Shown in pieces: positions 16,241-25,453 of a DNA stretch of 64,000 nt. Under the pieces are notes generated by a model. It saw only the letters and a program-made list of their open reading frames with translations, made no database searches and was not told the DNA's origin. The stretch is from Alloactinosynnema sp. L-07 (lineage in GTDB: Bacteria > Actinomycetota > Actinomycetes > Mycobacteriales > Pseudonocardiaceae): assembly GCF_900070365.1 (NCBI RefSeq), contig NZ_LN850107.1, positions 7,068,001-7,132,000 on the forward strand, in the 5' to 3' direction. Positions within the stretch are counted from its first letter, which is position 1. Each line of letters starts with the position of its first letter. Position numbers and translations under genes: made by a program.

Positions 16241-17206
16241 ATGCTCCGGCTGCGGTTCGACCTCGACGAGCTGGCCCGCACGACGCTCTCGACGTCCGGT
16301 GTCGCGGCCACGATCGAGGCCGTCTGCAGTGGCGCGCTGCTGACCACCCGCCCGCCGCTCGCGTTCGACGGGTGGCGCCGCCGGTTCCGGACACGGGTGG
16401 ACGACCGGATGCGGCCGTTGCTCGACCTGGTGCCCCCCGCCTCCCCGGCGCCAGACTTCCTGACCGTCCGCACCGACGATCCGGCCGACGTGGTCGAGCA
16501 CCTTTCCGCGCTGTCCGCCGCCGAGATCGCCTTCGACCTGATCGAGGCGGGCGTCCGCCCGTCCCGGTTCACTCGGCTGCTGGCCTCCGGCGACCGGGAG
16601 GCGCGGGCCACGGTCGGCGACGCGCTGCGGCGCTACCACCACGCGTTCGCCGATGAGCTGCCGTTGGTGCGCGCGGTGATCTCCGACGACCTGGCCTATC
16701 GCGCGTCGGTGCTGGCCGCGCAGGGCATCGGCGGCCTGCTGGAGTCGCTGCATCCGGCGATGCGCTGGCGCAGCCCGGTCCTGGAGATCGACGGAGGACC
16801 GGACCGCGAGGCGTCGCCCGGCGGCCGTCAGGTCCGGCTGGTTCCGTCGGTGTTCATGTGGCGGCGGCCGTACGTGCTGATCGAGCCGGACGGGCCGTGC
16901 TTCATCACCTACCCGGCGCGCGGCGCGCTTCGCCTCGGCTCGGCGGAGCCTGCGTGCGGTGATCCGCTGGCCGACCTGCTGGGCCGAACCCGGGCGGCGG
17001 CGTTGCGCGCGATCAACGGGGGAGCCACGACCAGCGAGCTGTCCGAGCGGCTCGCCATCAGCCTGGCCTCGGCGTCGGAGCACGCGTCGGTGCTGCGCCG
17101 GGCCCGGCTGATCACAACGTCGCGGCAGGGCCGCGCGGTCCGGCACACGCTGACGCCACTTGGGCACAACACACTGGCAGGCGGCGCCGTCCAGATGATC
17201 GAGTGA
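16241..17206 (+). CDS. ArsR-like winged-helix regulator with long N-terminal domain
   Basis: The 321-aa protein has an uncharacterised N-terminal domain (about 1-235, as in DUF5937-type regulators). The C-terminal winged helix is around TSELSERLAISLASASEH, followed by LRRARLITTSRQGRAVRHTLTP, here split at the wing. ATG at 16241 gives a sensible N-terminus; the frame is open further upstream only inside the divergent hydrolase. No metal-binding Cys cluster is seen, so it is not a classical metal sensor. Confidence 0.82.
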   Translation: MLRLRFDLDELARTTLSTSGVAATIEAVCSGALLTTRPPLAFDGWRRRFRTRVDDRMRPLLDLVPPASPAPDFLTVRTDDPADVVEHLSALSAAEIAFDLIEAGVRPSRFTRLLASGDREARATVGDALRRYHHAFADELPLVRAVISDDLAYRASVLAAQGIGGLLESLHPAMRWRSPVLEIDGGPDREASPGGRQVRLVPSVFMWRRPYVLIEPDGPCFITYPARGALRLGSAEPACGDPLADLLGRTRAAALRAINGGATTSELSERLAISLASASEHASVLRRARLITTSRQGRAVRHTLTPLGHNTLAGGAVQMIE

Positions 17207-17315
17207 CTCGTCAGGCAACGGGGACTGGTCCAGATTCGGATGGGTGAGTCGTTCCAACCACTTTTCCGTGATCAACAGAATGAAAGATCACGACGCGGTG
17301 GTCGCCCCGTGTCAT

Positions 17316-17403
17316 GGCTTGCCCGACCAACGCGAGTCTGCCCGCTCGATCCCCTCGACGACCACGCCAGCCAGATGCGGTGACAGCACGTCCAACCACT
17401 GTT
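17316..17403 (-). pseudogene. Possible ISL3-type transposase N-terminal fragment
   Basis: About 29 codons include WLDVLSPHLAGVVVEGIER, which resembles the first strand-helix of ISL3-family transposases (FPHL-x-x-V-x-V-E-R-V). A stop follows at once and the continuation is frameshifted. This is the only content I can suggest for the 346-base gap 17207-17552. The assignment is tentative. Confidence 0.35.
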
Positions 17404-17552
17404 TTGGCGGGCCTCTCCACGCGCTTCGAGAGGCGAACACCATCGAGTGAACGTCGTGTGCTGACGAATGACTCCTATTGTGCCAATTCTCGGAGACTTG
17501 TAAACCTGTTATTTGCCGATCTATCGGCGACGACCCCACGGAGGTTATGAAA

Positions 17553-18086
17553 ATGGCTGGCAAAACGGCGGATCCCGTCGACAGGAAGATCGAATCGGAG
17601 TTCGAAAAACTGGACCTCAACCACGACGACCACCTCGACTGGTCGGACTACGAGACCCTCATCGGCCGCTACCTGCAGACGGCACGCGTCAGCGAGAACG
17701 ACCGTCGGGCCAGGGCACTCCGGGCGTTCTACCAGTTGCACTGGCTGGAGCTGCTGCGATACGCGGGCGTCGAGGGGGATCGCCTGTCGAGGAACCAGTT
17801 CGTCGCCGCGACCCGTCTCGCCACCACCGATAGCAGCAGGCTCAACGTCGCTGAGGTCGGCGGCCACGTGATCTTCGACCTTATCGACACCAACGGTGAC
17901 GGCGAGATCAGCAAGGACGAACTGGCGAACTACCTCCGGGGCGTCTGGCAAATCGACCCGTCCGACGCGGCTTACAGCCTTGAAGTGCTCGACCGCGACG
18001 GGGACCAGGTGATTTCGAGGAGCGAATTCGTCAGTGGCATCAATGAACACCTCGAGACGTCGCGCCGGACGGCTGCCCGCCGCTAG
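17553..18086 (+). CDS. Calerythrin-like EF-hand calcium-binding protein
   Basis: The 177-aa cytoplasmic protein matches calerythrin-type EF-hand proteins of actinomycetes in length and layout. Canonical loops are DLNHDDHLDWSD (first), DTNGDGEISKDE (third) and DRDGDQVISRSE (fourth). The second site, around GVEGDRLSRNQ, has lost acidic ligands, as in calerythrin. It would act as a Ca2+ buffer or sensor. GGAGG at 17540-17544 is eight bases before ATG 17553 and only two before ATG 17547, so I prefer 17553. It stands alone at the left border of the biosynthetic region. Confidence 0.9.
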   Translation: MAGKTADPVDRKIESEFEKLDLNHDDHLDWSDYETLIGRYLQTARVSENDRRARALRAFYQLHWLELLRYAGVEGDRLSRNQFVAATRLATTDSSRLNVAEVGGHVIFDLIDTNGDGEISKDELANYLRGVWQIDPSDAAYSLEVLDRDGDQVISRSEFVSGINEHLETSRRTAARR

Positions 18087-18248
18087 CCGGAGTGACGCGC
18101 AGGTCTGGGGTGGGTGCTCGGAGGGTTGGGTAAGGACGTTCGAGGTGCCGGTGAAATACGCCGGCGTGGCGGGTACTGCCCATTTCAGGGATATGTCGGC
18201 GACCTTGATTCAACCCATTGTGGAGCCTGCCCAGACCATTTCGCCCGC

Positions 18249-18306
18249 GTCGACACCTACGTCTCCGTCACCAATCATCCCGTCCACGGGAGACGTACGT
18301 GTCGAC
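18249..18306. repeat. 18-bp inverted repeat with one mismatch
   Basis: gtcgacacctacgtctcc (18249-18266) faces ggagacgtacgtgtcgac (18289-18306) across 22 bases; 17 of 18 positions pair. It sits between the convergent ends of the EF-hand gene (18086) and a P450 gene (18399). A bidirectional terminator is the simplest reading, though there is no U tract on either side. The rest of the 312-base gap holds nothing recognisable. Confidence 0.6.
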
Positions 18307-18398
18307 GTCTGGGCCATGTACCTACCCAAGGGCGCCGCGCGACGTGGTCGACCGCACTGGGTACGCCACCCCGTCCCATTTACGCGAATCCGTAGCCG

Positions 18399-19592
18399 TC
18401 ACCACCGCACGAGCACCCGCGCAAGCCCCCCGACGACCAGGCCGTCCCGGGTCGCCAAGGCCGCAGGCGGCTCGGCGAGTTCGAGCGTCGGAAGCCTGCG
18501 GAGCAGCACCTGCAACACGGTCTGAAGCTCTATGCGGGCGAGAGCCTGGCCGACACAAGCGTGGGGTCCGACGCCGAACGCAAGGTGCGGATTCGGGGTG
18601 CGGCCCAGGTCCATGCGGTCGCCGTCGGCGAACGTGCGGTCGTCCCGGTTGGCCGCGGCCAGGCTGCACACGACTGTCGTGCCACTGGGCAGCGCGCGAT
18701 CGGCGACCTCGACCTCGGCGGAGAGGTAGCGTGGCATCCCGAAGCCCGGGTTGGCGTCGAAGCGCAGCACCTCCTCGACGGCGGTGCGCACCAGCCCGGG
18801 ATCGGCACGCAACTGCGCCCACCGGTCCGGCTCGGCGAGCAGCAGCGCGACCATCTTGCCGATCATGCTCGCCGTCGTCTCGTACCCGGCGACCAGCAGG
18901 CCCTGGCTGGTGCCGATGATGATCGCTTCGGAGAGTTGCCCGTCGAACTCGTCGGTGAACCGGATGAACTCGCTGATCAGGTCGTCGCCCGGGTTGGCAC
19001 GTTTGGCGGCGATGTGCGCGGCGAAGTAGGCACCGAACTCCGCCTGCGCGGCATCGATCTCCGCCTGAGTGAACCGCGTCATGCTGAGCAGGGTGTCCGA
19101 CCAGTGCCCGAACCGATCCCGGTCGGGGTCAGGCACCCCGAGCTGGTCGCAGATCACTGATCTCGGCAACGGAAACCCCAGTTCCGCCATCAGGTCCGCC
19201 GGTGCTCCACGCTCGATCATCGCGGTGACCAGCGACTCCGCCATCTCCTCGATGCGCGGCTGCATGGCCTGCACACGTTTCGCCGTGAACGCCCTGCTGA
19301 TGACCTGCCGCCAGCGCTGGTGCAGGGCGTCCTCCGTCAGCTTCTCGCCGAAGACCCCGCCCGCCTCGTTCGCGGTGACCCGCGCGGCGTCGTCGGCGTC
19401 GGAGTGCCGGGTGAACCGGGGGTCGGAGAGCACCCGCCGGACGTCGTCGTACCGGGTGAGCAGCAGCGCCCTGTCCCCGCTGGGCAACCGCACCGGCGCC
19501 ACGGGTTCCTTGGCCCGCAGATCCGCCCATTCCGAGGGCGGGCTGAGCGCATCAGGAAGGCGGAATGGGTAGGCGGGCGTGCCATCGCTCAT
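18399..19592 (-). CDS. Cytochrome P450 (CYP107/105-like)
   Basis: The 397-aa bacterial class I P450 carries the I-helix motif AGYETTAS with the normal acid-alcohol pair, the ExxR of EEVLRF and the haem loop FGVGPHACVGQALAR. It needs external ferredoxin and reductase; none is encoded nearby. ATG at 19592 is preceded by AGGAG. It is transcribed leftward, apart from the main rightward block, so cluster membership is probable but not certain. Confidence 0.9.
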   Translation of the reverse strand: MSDGTPAYPFRLPDALSPPSEWADLRAKEPVAPVRLPSGDRALLLTRYDDVRRVLSDPRFTRHSDADDAARVTANEAGGVFGEKLTEDALHQRWRQVISRAFTAKRVQAMQPRIEEMAESLVTAMIERGAPADLMAELGFPLPRSVICDQLGVPDPDRDRFGHWSDTLLSMTRFTQAEIDAAQAEFGAYFAAHIAAKRANPGDDLISEFIRFTDEFDGQLSEAIIIGTSQGLLVAGYETTASMIGKMVALLLAEPDRWAQLRADPGLVRTAVEEVLRFDANPGFGMPRYLSAEVEVADRALPSGTTVVCSLAAANRDDRTFADGDRMDLGRTPNPHLAFGVGPHACVGQALARIELQTVLQVLLRRLPTLELAEPPAALATRDGLVVGGLARVLVRW

Positions 19593-19765
19593 GAGTAACT
19601 CCTGACGTCGATTCCGCTCACGCTGAGTCGACTCCTCGTTACGGCAGGCTTCCATGAAGGTCCGCTTTGGACCATAACGTCGCGACCGGGACCGCGCGCG
19701 CCCATCCCGCTGATCTTGGGCCTGACCGATTCGGCGAAGAGAACGGTTCGCGCCGACGCGGGCGG

Positions 19766-21562
19766 TCAGCCCGCCTGCGCGAGGTAGTGGTCGAGCAGGC
19801 GGTGCAGAGCACGGCGCAGCGACGCGCGGTCCAGGCTGCGGGCCCTGCCTCTGACGTAGGCCCGGACCAGGGCGTGCAGCTGGTAGTGCCCCGGCGCGGT
19901 CTGGTGCAGCAGCCGGGCGTCGACGAGATCCTCAAGCAGCCGGTCGGCCGTCCGGACGCTCGTCTCGGCGAGCGCCGCCACGGCAGGCGGCCGCACGTCG
20001 GTGCCCAGGTACAGGCCCAGCAGGTCGAGCATTCGGCGCTGATCGTCGCGCAGCGCCGCCCGGGACGTCGTCAGCGCGGTGGCCAGCGTCGGCGCACACG
20101 AGTCCAGCTCGGCGATCAGCCTGCGCTCGTCGGCGAGCCTGCCCACCAGGTACCCGATCGGCCAGGTGGGACGGTCGCGCAGCCGATCGGCCGCTGCCCG
20201 CACCGCGAGCGGCAGCCTGCCGCACAGCTCGACGACAGCGGCCACCTGCGCGTCAGGCTCGGCGTGCCGCCCGCTCACCGCGGCGAAGAGGGTCGCGGCG
20301 TCGTGGCGGGGCGGCACGTCGACCGACAGCGGATACGCGTGCCCGAGCAGGGGAAGCCTGCGCCTGCAGGTGATCAGCACGCGGCTCGCGCCCACCCCGG
20401 GCAGCAGCGGCTCGACTTGGTCGGCGCGGTGTGCGTCGTCGAGCACGACGAGCACCCGCTTGCCCGCCACCGTCGACCGCCATAGCGCGGCGCGCGACTC
20501 AGTGTCCGTCGGGATCGCCGCCGCGGGCACGTCGAGTGAGCGCAGCAGCCGGGCCAGCGCGTCGGCCGCCGTCAGCGGGGGCGTATCCGGGGTCGAGCCG
20601 CGCAGGTCGAGGTACAGCAGGCCGTCCGGGTGGTCCGGCGCGAGCCGGTGCGCCGCGCGCACCACCAGCGTGGTCTTGCCGACCCCTGCCATGCCGTCGA
20701 CCACGACGACCCGGTGATCCGCGGCGAGATCGGAGAGTTCGGTCGCCCGCCCGACGAACAGATCCGGGTCGGCGGGCAGCTGGGCGGGCGGCGGGGCGGG
20801 CGCGGTCGCGGCCACCCGGTCGTCGGCCAGCAGCCGCACGTGCAGCTCACGCAGCTCGGGGCCGGGCTCGATGCCGGTCGTGGCGACCAGCGCGGCCCGC
20901 GTGCTCCGATAGACCTCCAGTGCCTCGGCCCGCCTGCCGCACCGGTGCAGGGCGAGCATGAGCAGGGCCGCCCGGTCCTCGGCGAGCGGGTCGTGCACGA
21001 GCAGCGCCCGCAGTTCGGGCACCAGCTCGGTGTGCTCGCCGAGCTCGAGCCGAGCCCGCAGTAGCCGCTCGCGGACGTACTCCCGGCGCGCTTCGAGCCG
21101 GGTGACCTCGGCGTCGAGCAGCGGGCCGATGGCGACGTCGGCGAGCGCGGGCCCACGCCACACCGCGAGCGCGCGGGCGAGGTGGGTGCCTGCCACCTCG
21201 GCATCGTCGGCGCGCTCGCCCGCCGCCGCGTGCGCGGTGAAGTCGGCGAGGTCGAGTTCGCCCGGCCGCACGGTCAACGCGTAGCCGTCGGCGCCGGTGC
21301 GCAGCCGGGACTCCGGTTCGCCTGGCAGGTGCAACGCACGCCGCAGCCGGGCCAGGTAGGTGCGGAGGTTCGAGCTGGCCGAGCTCGGGGTTTCCGTCCA
21401 CACCAGACGCAGCAGCGTCCGGACGCCCACCGCGGCGTTGGCGTGCAGCAGCAGCGCGCCGAGCACGGCGCGCTGGCGAGGGCCGCCCAACGGCACCGGC
21501 TTGTCGGCCACCCGCATCTCGACCGGTCCGAGCACCCGGAACTCCACCACCTGTGGCTTCAT
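19766..21562 (-). CDS. SARP-family pathway regulator with NB-ARC ATPase domain
   Basis: The 598-aa AfsR/DnrI-type activator has an OmpR-like DNA-binding domain (residues 1-95), a bacterial transcriptional activation domain (about 95-240) and an NB-ARC ATPase domain. The latter has Walker A GMAGVGKTT and Walker B-like RVLVVLDDAH. It lacks the long TPR tail of AfsR. Its ATG at 21562 is divergent from the StrR-like regulator gene, with 84 bases between. Such regulators switch on neighbouring biosynthetic operons, so this is a likely cluster-situated activator. Confidence 0.9.
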   Translation of the reverse strand: MKPQVVEFRVLGPVEMRVADKPVPLGGPRQRAVLGALLLHANAAVGVRTLLRLVWTETPSSASSNLRTYLARLRRALHLPGEPESRLRTGADGYALTVRPGELDLADFTAHAAAGERADDAEVAGTHLARALAVWRGPALADVAIGPLLDAEVTRLEARREYVRERLLRARLELGEHTELVPELRALLVHDPLAEDRAALLMLALHRCGRRAEALEVYRSTRAALVATTGIEPGPELRELHVRLLADDRVAATAPAPPPAQLPADPDLFVGRATELSDLAADHRVVVVDGMAGVGKTTLVVRAAHRLAPDHPDGLLYLDLRGSTPDTPPLTAADALARLLRSLDVPAAAIPTDTESRAALWRSTVAGKRVLVVLDDAHRADQVEPLLPGVGASRVLITCRRRLPLLGHAYPLSVDVPPRHDAATLFAAVSGRHAEPDAQVAAVVELCGRLPLAVRAAADRLRDRPTWPIGYLVGRLADERRLIAELDSCAPTLATALTTSRAALRDDQRRMLDLLGLYLGTDVRPPAVAALAETSVRTADRLLEDLVDARLLHQTAPGHYQLHALVRAYVRGRARSLDRASLRRALHRLLDHYLAQAG

Positions 21563-21646
21563 GTAACCGACTATATGCGGAGCGTGTGCGTCTCCATATG
21601 CACCGCTCCGGTGAGACTGCTCGGGACACGACTACCGAGGAGCACC
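21563..21646. promoter_or_regulatory. Divergent control region of the SARP and StrR-like genes
   Basis: The 84-base spacer holds the perfect inverted pair cggagcg (21578-21584) and cgctccg (21604-21610), and a looser ATATG-centred dyad overlapping the left arm. GAGGAG-type ribosome-binding bases precede the rightward ATG. The dyad is a candidate operator for one of the two regulators. Confidence 0.5.
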
Positions 21647-22714
21647 ATGTCGCTCACCGACGAGCCGCGCGGGCCCAACAGTTACCGCGAGCCGCCACTC
21701 CGGCACGCCACCGGCACAGTCGAGCTGGTCCCGACCACCGCGCTGCGGGCGGGCGAGTCACCGCGGTTGGCAGGCGAGAACCTCGACCACGTCCGCGCAC
21801 TGGCGGCGTCCGAGCTGCCGTTGCCCCCGATCGTGGTGCACCGGCAGACCATGCGAGTGATCGACGGCATGCACCGGCTGCGGGCCCAGGCGCTGCTGGC
21901 CCGCACCCACGTCGAGGTGCGCTGGTTCGACGGCCACCCCGACGACGCGTTCGTGCTGGCCGTCGACGCGAACACGGCCGCGGGCCTGCCGCTGTCCACA
22001 GCGGACCGCAAGGCGGCGGTGGCCCGCATCCTCACCACCCACCACACCCGTTCGGACCGCTGGATCGCAGGCGTCACCGGGCTCGCCGCGACCACTGTCG
22101 GCGAGATCCGCCGGTGTTCGACCATCCAGCATGGACAGTCGAACAGGAGGGTCGGCAGGGACGGCAGGAGCAGACCGGTCGACAGCGCGGGCGGGCGACT
22201 GCTCGCCGCCGAGATCATGCGCGCGGACCCCGGCCGGTCGCTGCGGGAGATCGCGGGCGCCGCCGGGATCTCCCCGTCGACCGCGCTCGACGTCCGCAAC
22301 CGGCTGCGTGCGGGCTCCGACCCGTTGCCTGCAGGCCGTACGACGACGCGGCGGCCGGACGCCGACCGTGCGTCGGAGCGCGATATCGACCCGGTCGCGG
22401 TACTCGGCGTGCTGCGCAACGACCCGGCGCTGCGGTTCACCGAGAGCGGCCGCGCCCTGCTGCGCTGGCTCGGCGCACACGTCATGGACGCGGGCGCCGC
22501 GAACGCCGTCCTCGGCGGCCTCCCGCCGCACTGCGCGGGCACTGTCGCGGCCCTGGCCCGGCACAACGCGGAGTTCTGGGGCCGCTTCGGCGACCGGCTC
22601 GCCGGGCTGGCCGGTGATCCGGTGGTGCCCAGGCCGCGCGCCCACCCGGACGCGGGCGGAGATGTCGGCACAGTCGGGGAGACGCCGTGCCCCGGCGCGG
22701 CGACCCGGTCCTGA
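21647..22714 (+). CDS. StrR/NovG-like ParB-domain pathway regulator
   Basis: The 355-aa protein has a ParB/Spo0J-like N-terminal domain (LPLPPIVVHRQTMRVIDG, HRLRAQALL) and a helix-turn-helix in the middle (LREIAGAAGISPSTALDVRN). This is the architecture of StrR, NovG and related activators of aminoglycoside, aminocoumarin and glycopeptide clusters. ATG at 21647 follows GAGGAG. It starts the rightward block, and its end overlaps the next gene by 28 bases. A chromosomal or plasmid ParB is unlikely because no parA or parS is near. Confidence 0.85.
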   Translation: MSLTDEPRGPNSYREPPLRHATGTVELVPTTALRAGESPRLAGENLDHVRALAASELPLPPIVVHRQTMRVIDGMHRLRAQALLARTHVEVRWFDGHPDDAFVLAVDANTAAGLPLSTADRKAAVARILTTHHTRSDRWIAGVTGLAATTVGEIRRCSTIQHGQSNRRVGRDGRSRPVDSAGGRLLAAEIMRADPGRSLREIAGAAGISPSTALDVRNRLRAGSDPLPAGRTTTRRPDADRASERDIDPVAVLGVLRNDPALRFTESGRALLRWLGAHVMDAGAANAVLGGLPPHCAGTVAALARHNAEFWGRFGDRLAGLAGDPVVPRPRAHPDAGGDVGTVGETPCPGAATRS

Positions 22715-23736
22715 TCACCGGCGGCAGCGGGTTCATCGGCACACACCTCGCGGGCCACCTCGCCGCGCGCGGGCTGCCGGTGGTCGTCGCCGACCGGGTC
22801 GGCTGGACCAGCGCCGGTCCGAGGGTGCGCGCGGTGCCGCTGGACGTCACCGACGCCGACGGCTGCCGCGACCTCGTGCGGTCGGTGCGGCCCGCCGTCG
22901 TCTACCACCTCGCCGCGGCGGCCACGATCGACGCCGCGTTCGCCGACCCGCTGGGCTCGTTGCGCACCAACGTCTGCGGCACCGTCGCCATGTTGGAGGC
23001 GACCCGGTCGGTGGGCGGCGGGGCCAGGTTCGTGCTCGCGTCGACCGACAAGGTCTACGGCGAACTGCGCACCGACGCCTACACCGAGAGCTCACCCCTC
23101 GCCGCGCGCGGCGTCTACGACGTCGGCAAGCAGTCGGCTGACACGATCACCCAGCTCTACCGCACCGAACTCGGCCTCCCGGTGGCGATCCTGCGGCTGT
23201 GCAACGTCTTCGGCCCCGGTGACCCGCACACGGCGAGCCGGGTGGTGCCCCGGTCGCTCGACCGGATCTTCGATCCCCGCGGGCCGCTGCCGCCGCTGCT
23301 CTACGCGGGGTCGCTCGGCCACGGCCGCGACTACGTGTTCATCGATGACGTGGTGCGCGCGCTGGTCGCCGTCGGGTTCGACGCCCGCGCCGACGGCGAG
23401 GTGTTCAACATGGCCGCGACGGCGCACCGCACCACCCGCGCGCTGGTCGAGGAGATCGTCGCGCGCAGCAGCGCGGCCTGCCTGCCCGCTGACCCGGACC
23501 GCGCGGCGGCGATCGCCGCCAACGGCTACACCGTCGTCGCGGGCCCGCCTGCCAGGGCGCTGGACCGGCAGCACTGCGACGCAGGCCTGTTGCGCACCCG
23601 GCTCGGCTTCCGGCCTGCCGTCCCGCTCGGCGTCGGGCTCGACCGCACGATCGCCGCGGTGATGCTCGCCAGGGGCTTGGCCGCGGCACCGTCGAACGGC
23701 GCGGCCCGTGGCTACGGTCGGGCCGTCCACACCTGA
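22687..23736 (+). CDS. NAD-dependent nucleotide-sugar epimerase/dehydratase (extended SDR)
   Basis: The 349-aa extended SDR has the Rossmann motif GGSGFIGTHLAG at the N-terminus, the catalytic Thr/Ser region ASTDKVYGE and the catalytic YDVGK. It resembles CDP-glucose 4,6-dehydratase and related NDP-sugar enzymes, so it may prepare the sugar used by the GT1 glycosyltransferase downstream. GTG at 22687 has GGGGAG upstream. No other deoxysugar gene is present in the cluster, so the sugar is either little modified or finished elsewhere. Action on a terpenoid alcohol is an alternative. Confidence 0.82.
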   Translation: MPRRGDPVLITGGSGFIGTHLAGHLAARGLPVVVADRVGWTSAGPRVRAVPLDVTDADGCRDLVRSVRPAVVYHLAAAATIDAAFADPLGSLRTNVCGTVAMLEATRSVGGGARFVLASTDKVYGELRTDAYTESSPLAARGVYDVGKQSADTITQLYRTELGLPVAILRLCNVFGPGDPHTASRVVPRSLDRIFDPRGPLPPLLYAGSLGHGRDYVFIDDVVRALVAVGFDARADGEVFNMAATAHRTTRALVEEIVARSSAACLPADPDRAAAIAANGYTVVAGPPARALDRQHCDAGLLRTRLGFRPAVPLGVGLDRTIAAVMLARGLAAAPSNGAARGYGRAVHT

Positions 23737-23749
23737 ACGGGAGGCATGC

Positions 23750-25453
23750 GTGGATCTCATCGCAGTGCGGAGCCGGGCTGAGAAGGCGGCAAGCCGGGGG
23801 CTCGCCCACCTGTGGGACCGGCAGCGAGAGAACGGGTCCTGGGTGGACCGGCTGTCCTCCTCGACCGTCGCCACCGCGCTCGGCGCGTTGTCGCTGCACC
23901 GCGCCGACCCGGCCGGGCACCGTGACCGGATCGCCGCCGCCGTCGGATGGCTGAACGCCAACCAGCGGGCCGACGGCGGCTGGAGCATGGCCGACGCGGA
24001 GCCCCCGAGCAGCCCCGGCATGAGCGCGTTCGCCATCGCCGCCCTGCACGAGATCGACCCGGACGCCTCTCGTGGCGCGCTGGAGCGCGGCTGGGCGTTC
24101 CTCGACGCCAACGACGCCGAGAACGTCATCCCCGGCCTGCGCGGCCAAGCACCCAAGACATGGCCCGCCGCGCTGCCCACGATCTGGGGTCTGGTCGGAC
24201 TGCGAGACCCGCGCGAACAGCCCGACCAGCCGGTCGAGGCGGTGCTGCTGCCGTCCCGGCTGCGCAACAAGGTGTCCATCGCGCTGCCGGTGATCCTCGC
24301 CCTGGGCGTCATGCAGGCCCGCACGCTGCCGCGTGGCCCGTTGCGCAGGCTGACCAGCCGGATCGCGCGACCGAAGGCGCTGGACTGGCTGCGCGAGGTG
24401 TCCGGCGCCAATGGCGGCATCGAGGAGTGCCCGATGATCGCCGGGTTCGTCTACCTGGGCCTGCACGCCGCGGGCGTCGGACGCGACCTGCAACTGGCGT
24501 CGTCGCGCTACCTGCTCAGCACCCAGCGGACCGACGGGTCGTGGGCCATCGACCGCGATCTGGAGATCTCGGTGACGGCCTACGCGGTCATGGCCCTCAC
24601 CGAGTTCAGTGACGTCGCCGCCGAACCGCAGCTGCACCGTACCCGCGACTGGCTGCTGGACGCCCAGTGGAACCGGCCGTTCACCCCGCTCGGCCTGCCC
24701 GCGGGCGGCTGGGCGTGGGCGAACCCGTCGGGCTGGCCGGAGACCGAGGACACCGCCGTCGTGCTTGGAGTGCTCGCCGATCTCGGCGTACCGCGCGGCC
24801 ACCCAGCCGTCGAACTCGGCATCCGGTGGCTGCTGCGTATGCAGAACCGGGACGGCTCGTGGTCGGAGTGGGTGCGCAACAGCGCGATCATGAACGACCG
24901 GCCGTGTGCCGGGGTCACCGCGCACGCCATCCTCGCCCTGCACCGCTTCGGGGTGTCCCGGGCACCGGGTTCCGCGATCGCCCGGGGACTGTCCTATCTG
25001 GACAACCACCGGCAGGCAGACGGTTCGATCGCGTCGGTGTGGTTCAGGGACAGCACCCACGGCACCTCCCGGCTGCTTGAGGCGTTCACCGCCACCCGGC
25101 ACGGCGCTTCCCCCGCCGCCCGCGCCGCCCACCGCCGGTTGGTCGCCGAGCAGGCCGACGACGGCGGCTGGCCGCGCCACCACGAACTGCCGCCGGAGGG
25201 CACGACGGCCGAGGAGACCGCGTGGGCTCTGTTCGCCCTGCTGCACGCCGGGCACGACCCCGCCGACCCCGCCGTCCTGCGCGCGGTCGACTGGCTGGTC
25301 GACCGGCAGGACGACCTCGGCACCTGGCGGCCCAGCAACGTCGGCCTGTATTTCGACGACCTCTGCTACACCGACGACCTCATCGCGCACACGTTCGCCC
25401 TGCGTGCCCTCGGCCGCTTCCTGCGGGTCACCGACCGCAGCGGCGCCCGATGA
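23750..25453 (+). CDS. Squalene-hopene-cyclase-like class II terpene cyclase with ETED motif
   Basis: The 567-aa alpha-barrel protein carries at least six QW-type repeats (QRENGSW, QRADGGWS, QRTDGSW, QNRDGSW, QADDGGW, QDDLGTW). In the place of the catalytic DxDD box (context P-DxDD-TA) it has PETEDTA at residues 331-334. Family enzymes cyclise polyprene chains by protonating an alkene or epoxide. The Asp-to-Glu changes may suit an epoxide or another initiation mode, which is inference. The GTG start at 23750 has GGGAGG upstream, and the stop overlaps the next P450 start. A nearby FAD monooxygenase could supply the epoxide. Predicted soluble or membrane-associated. Confidence 0.87.
   Translation: MDLIAVRSRAEKAASRGLAHLWDRQRENGSWVDRLSSSTVATALGALSLHRADPAGHRDRIAAAVGWLNANQRADGGWSMADAEPPSSPGMSAFAIAALHEIDPDASRGALERGWAFLDANDAENVIPGLRGQAPKTWPAALPTIWGLVGLRDPREQPDQPVEAVLLPSRLRNKVSIALPVILALGVMQARTLPRGPLRRLTSRIARPKALDWLREVSGANGGIEECPMIAGFVYLGLHAAGVGRDLQLASSRYLLSTQRTDGSWAIDRDLEISVTAYAVMALTEFSDVAAEPQLHRTRDWLLDAQWNRPFTPLGLPAGGWAWANPSGWPETEDTAVVLGVLADLGVPRGHPAVELGIRWLLRMQNRDGSWSEWVRNSAIMNDRPCAGVTAHAILALHRFGVSRAPGSAIARGLSYLDNHRQADGSIASVWFRDSTHGTSRLLEAFTATRHGASPAARAAHRRLVAEQADDGGWPRHHELPPEGTTAEETAWALFALLHAGHDPADPAVLRAVDWLVDRQDDLGTWRPSNVGLYFDDLCYTDDLIAHTFALRALGRFLRVTDRSGAR

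Noticed and set aside
21647..22714. ParB-like domain as evidence for a plasmid partition locus
   Set aside because: No parA partner or parS-like repeats are present; the central HTH and position beside a SARP gene fit a StrR/NovG-type pathway regulator.
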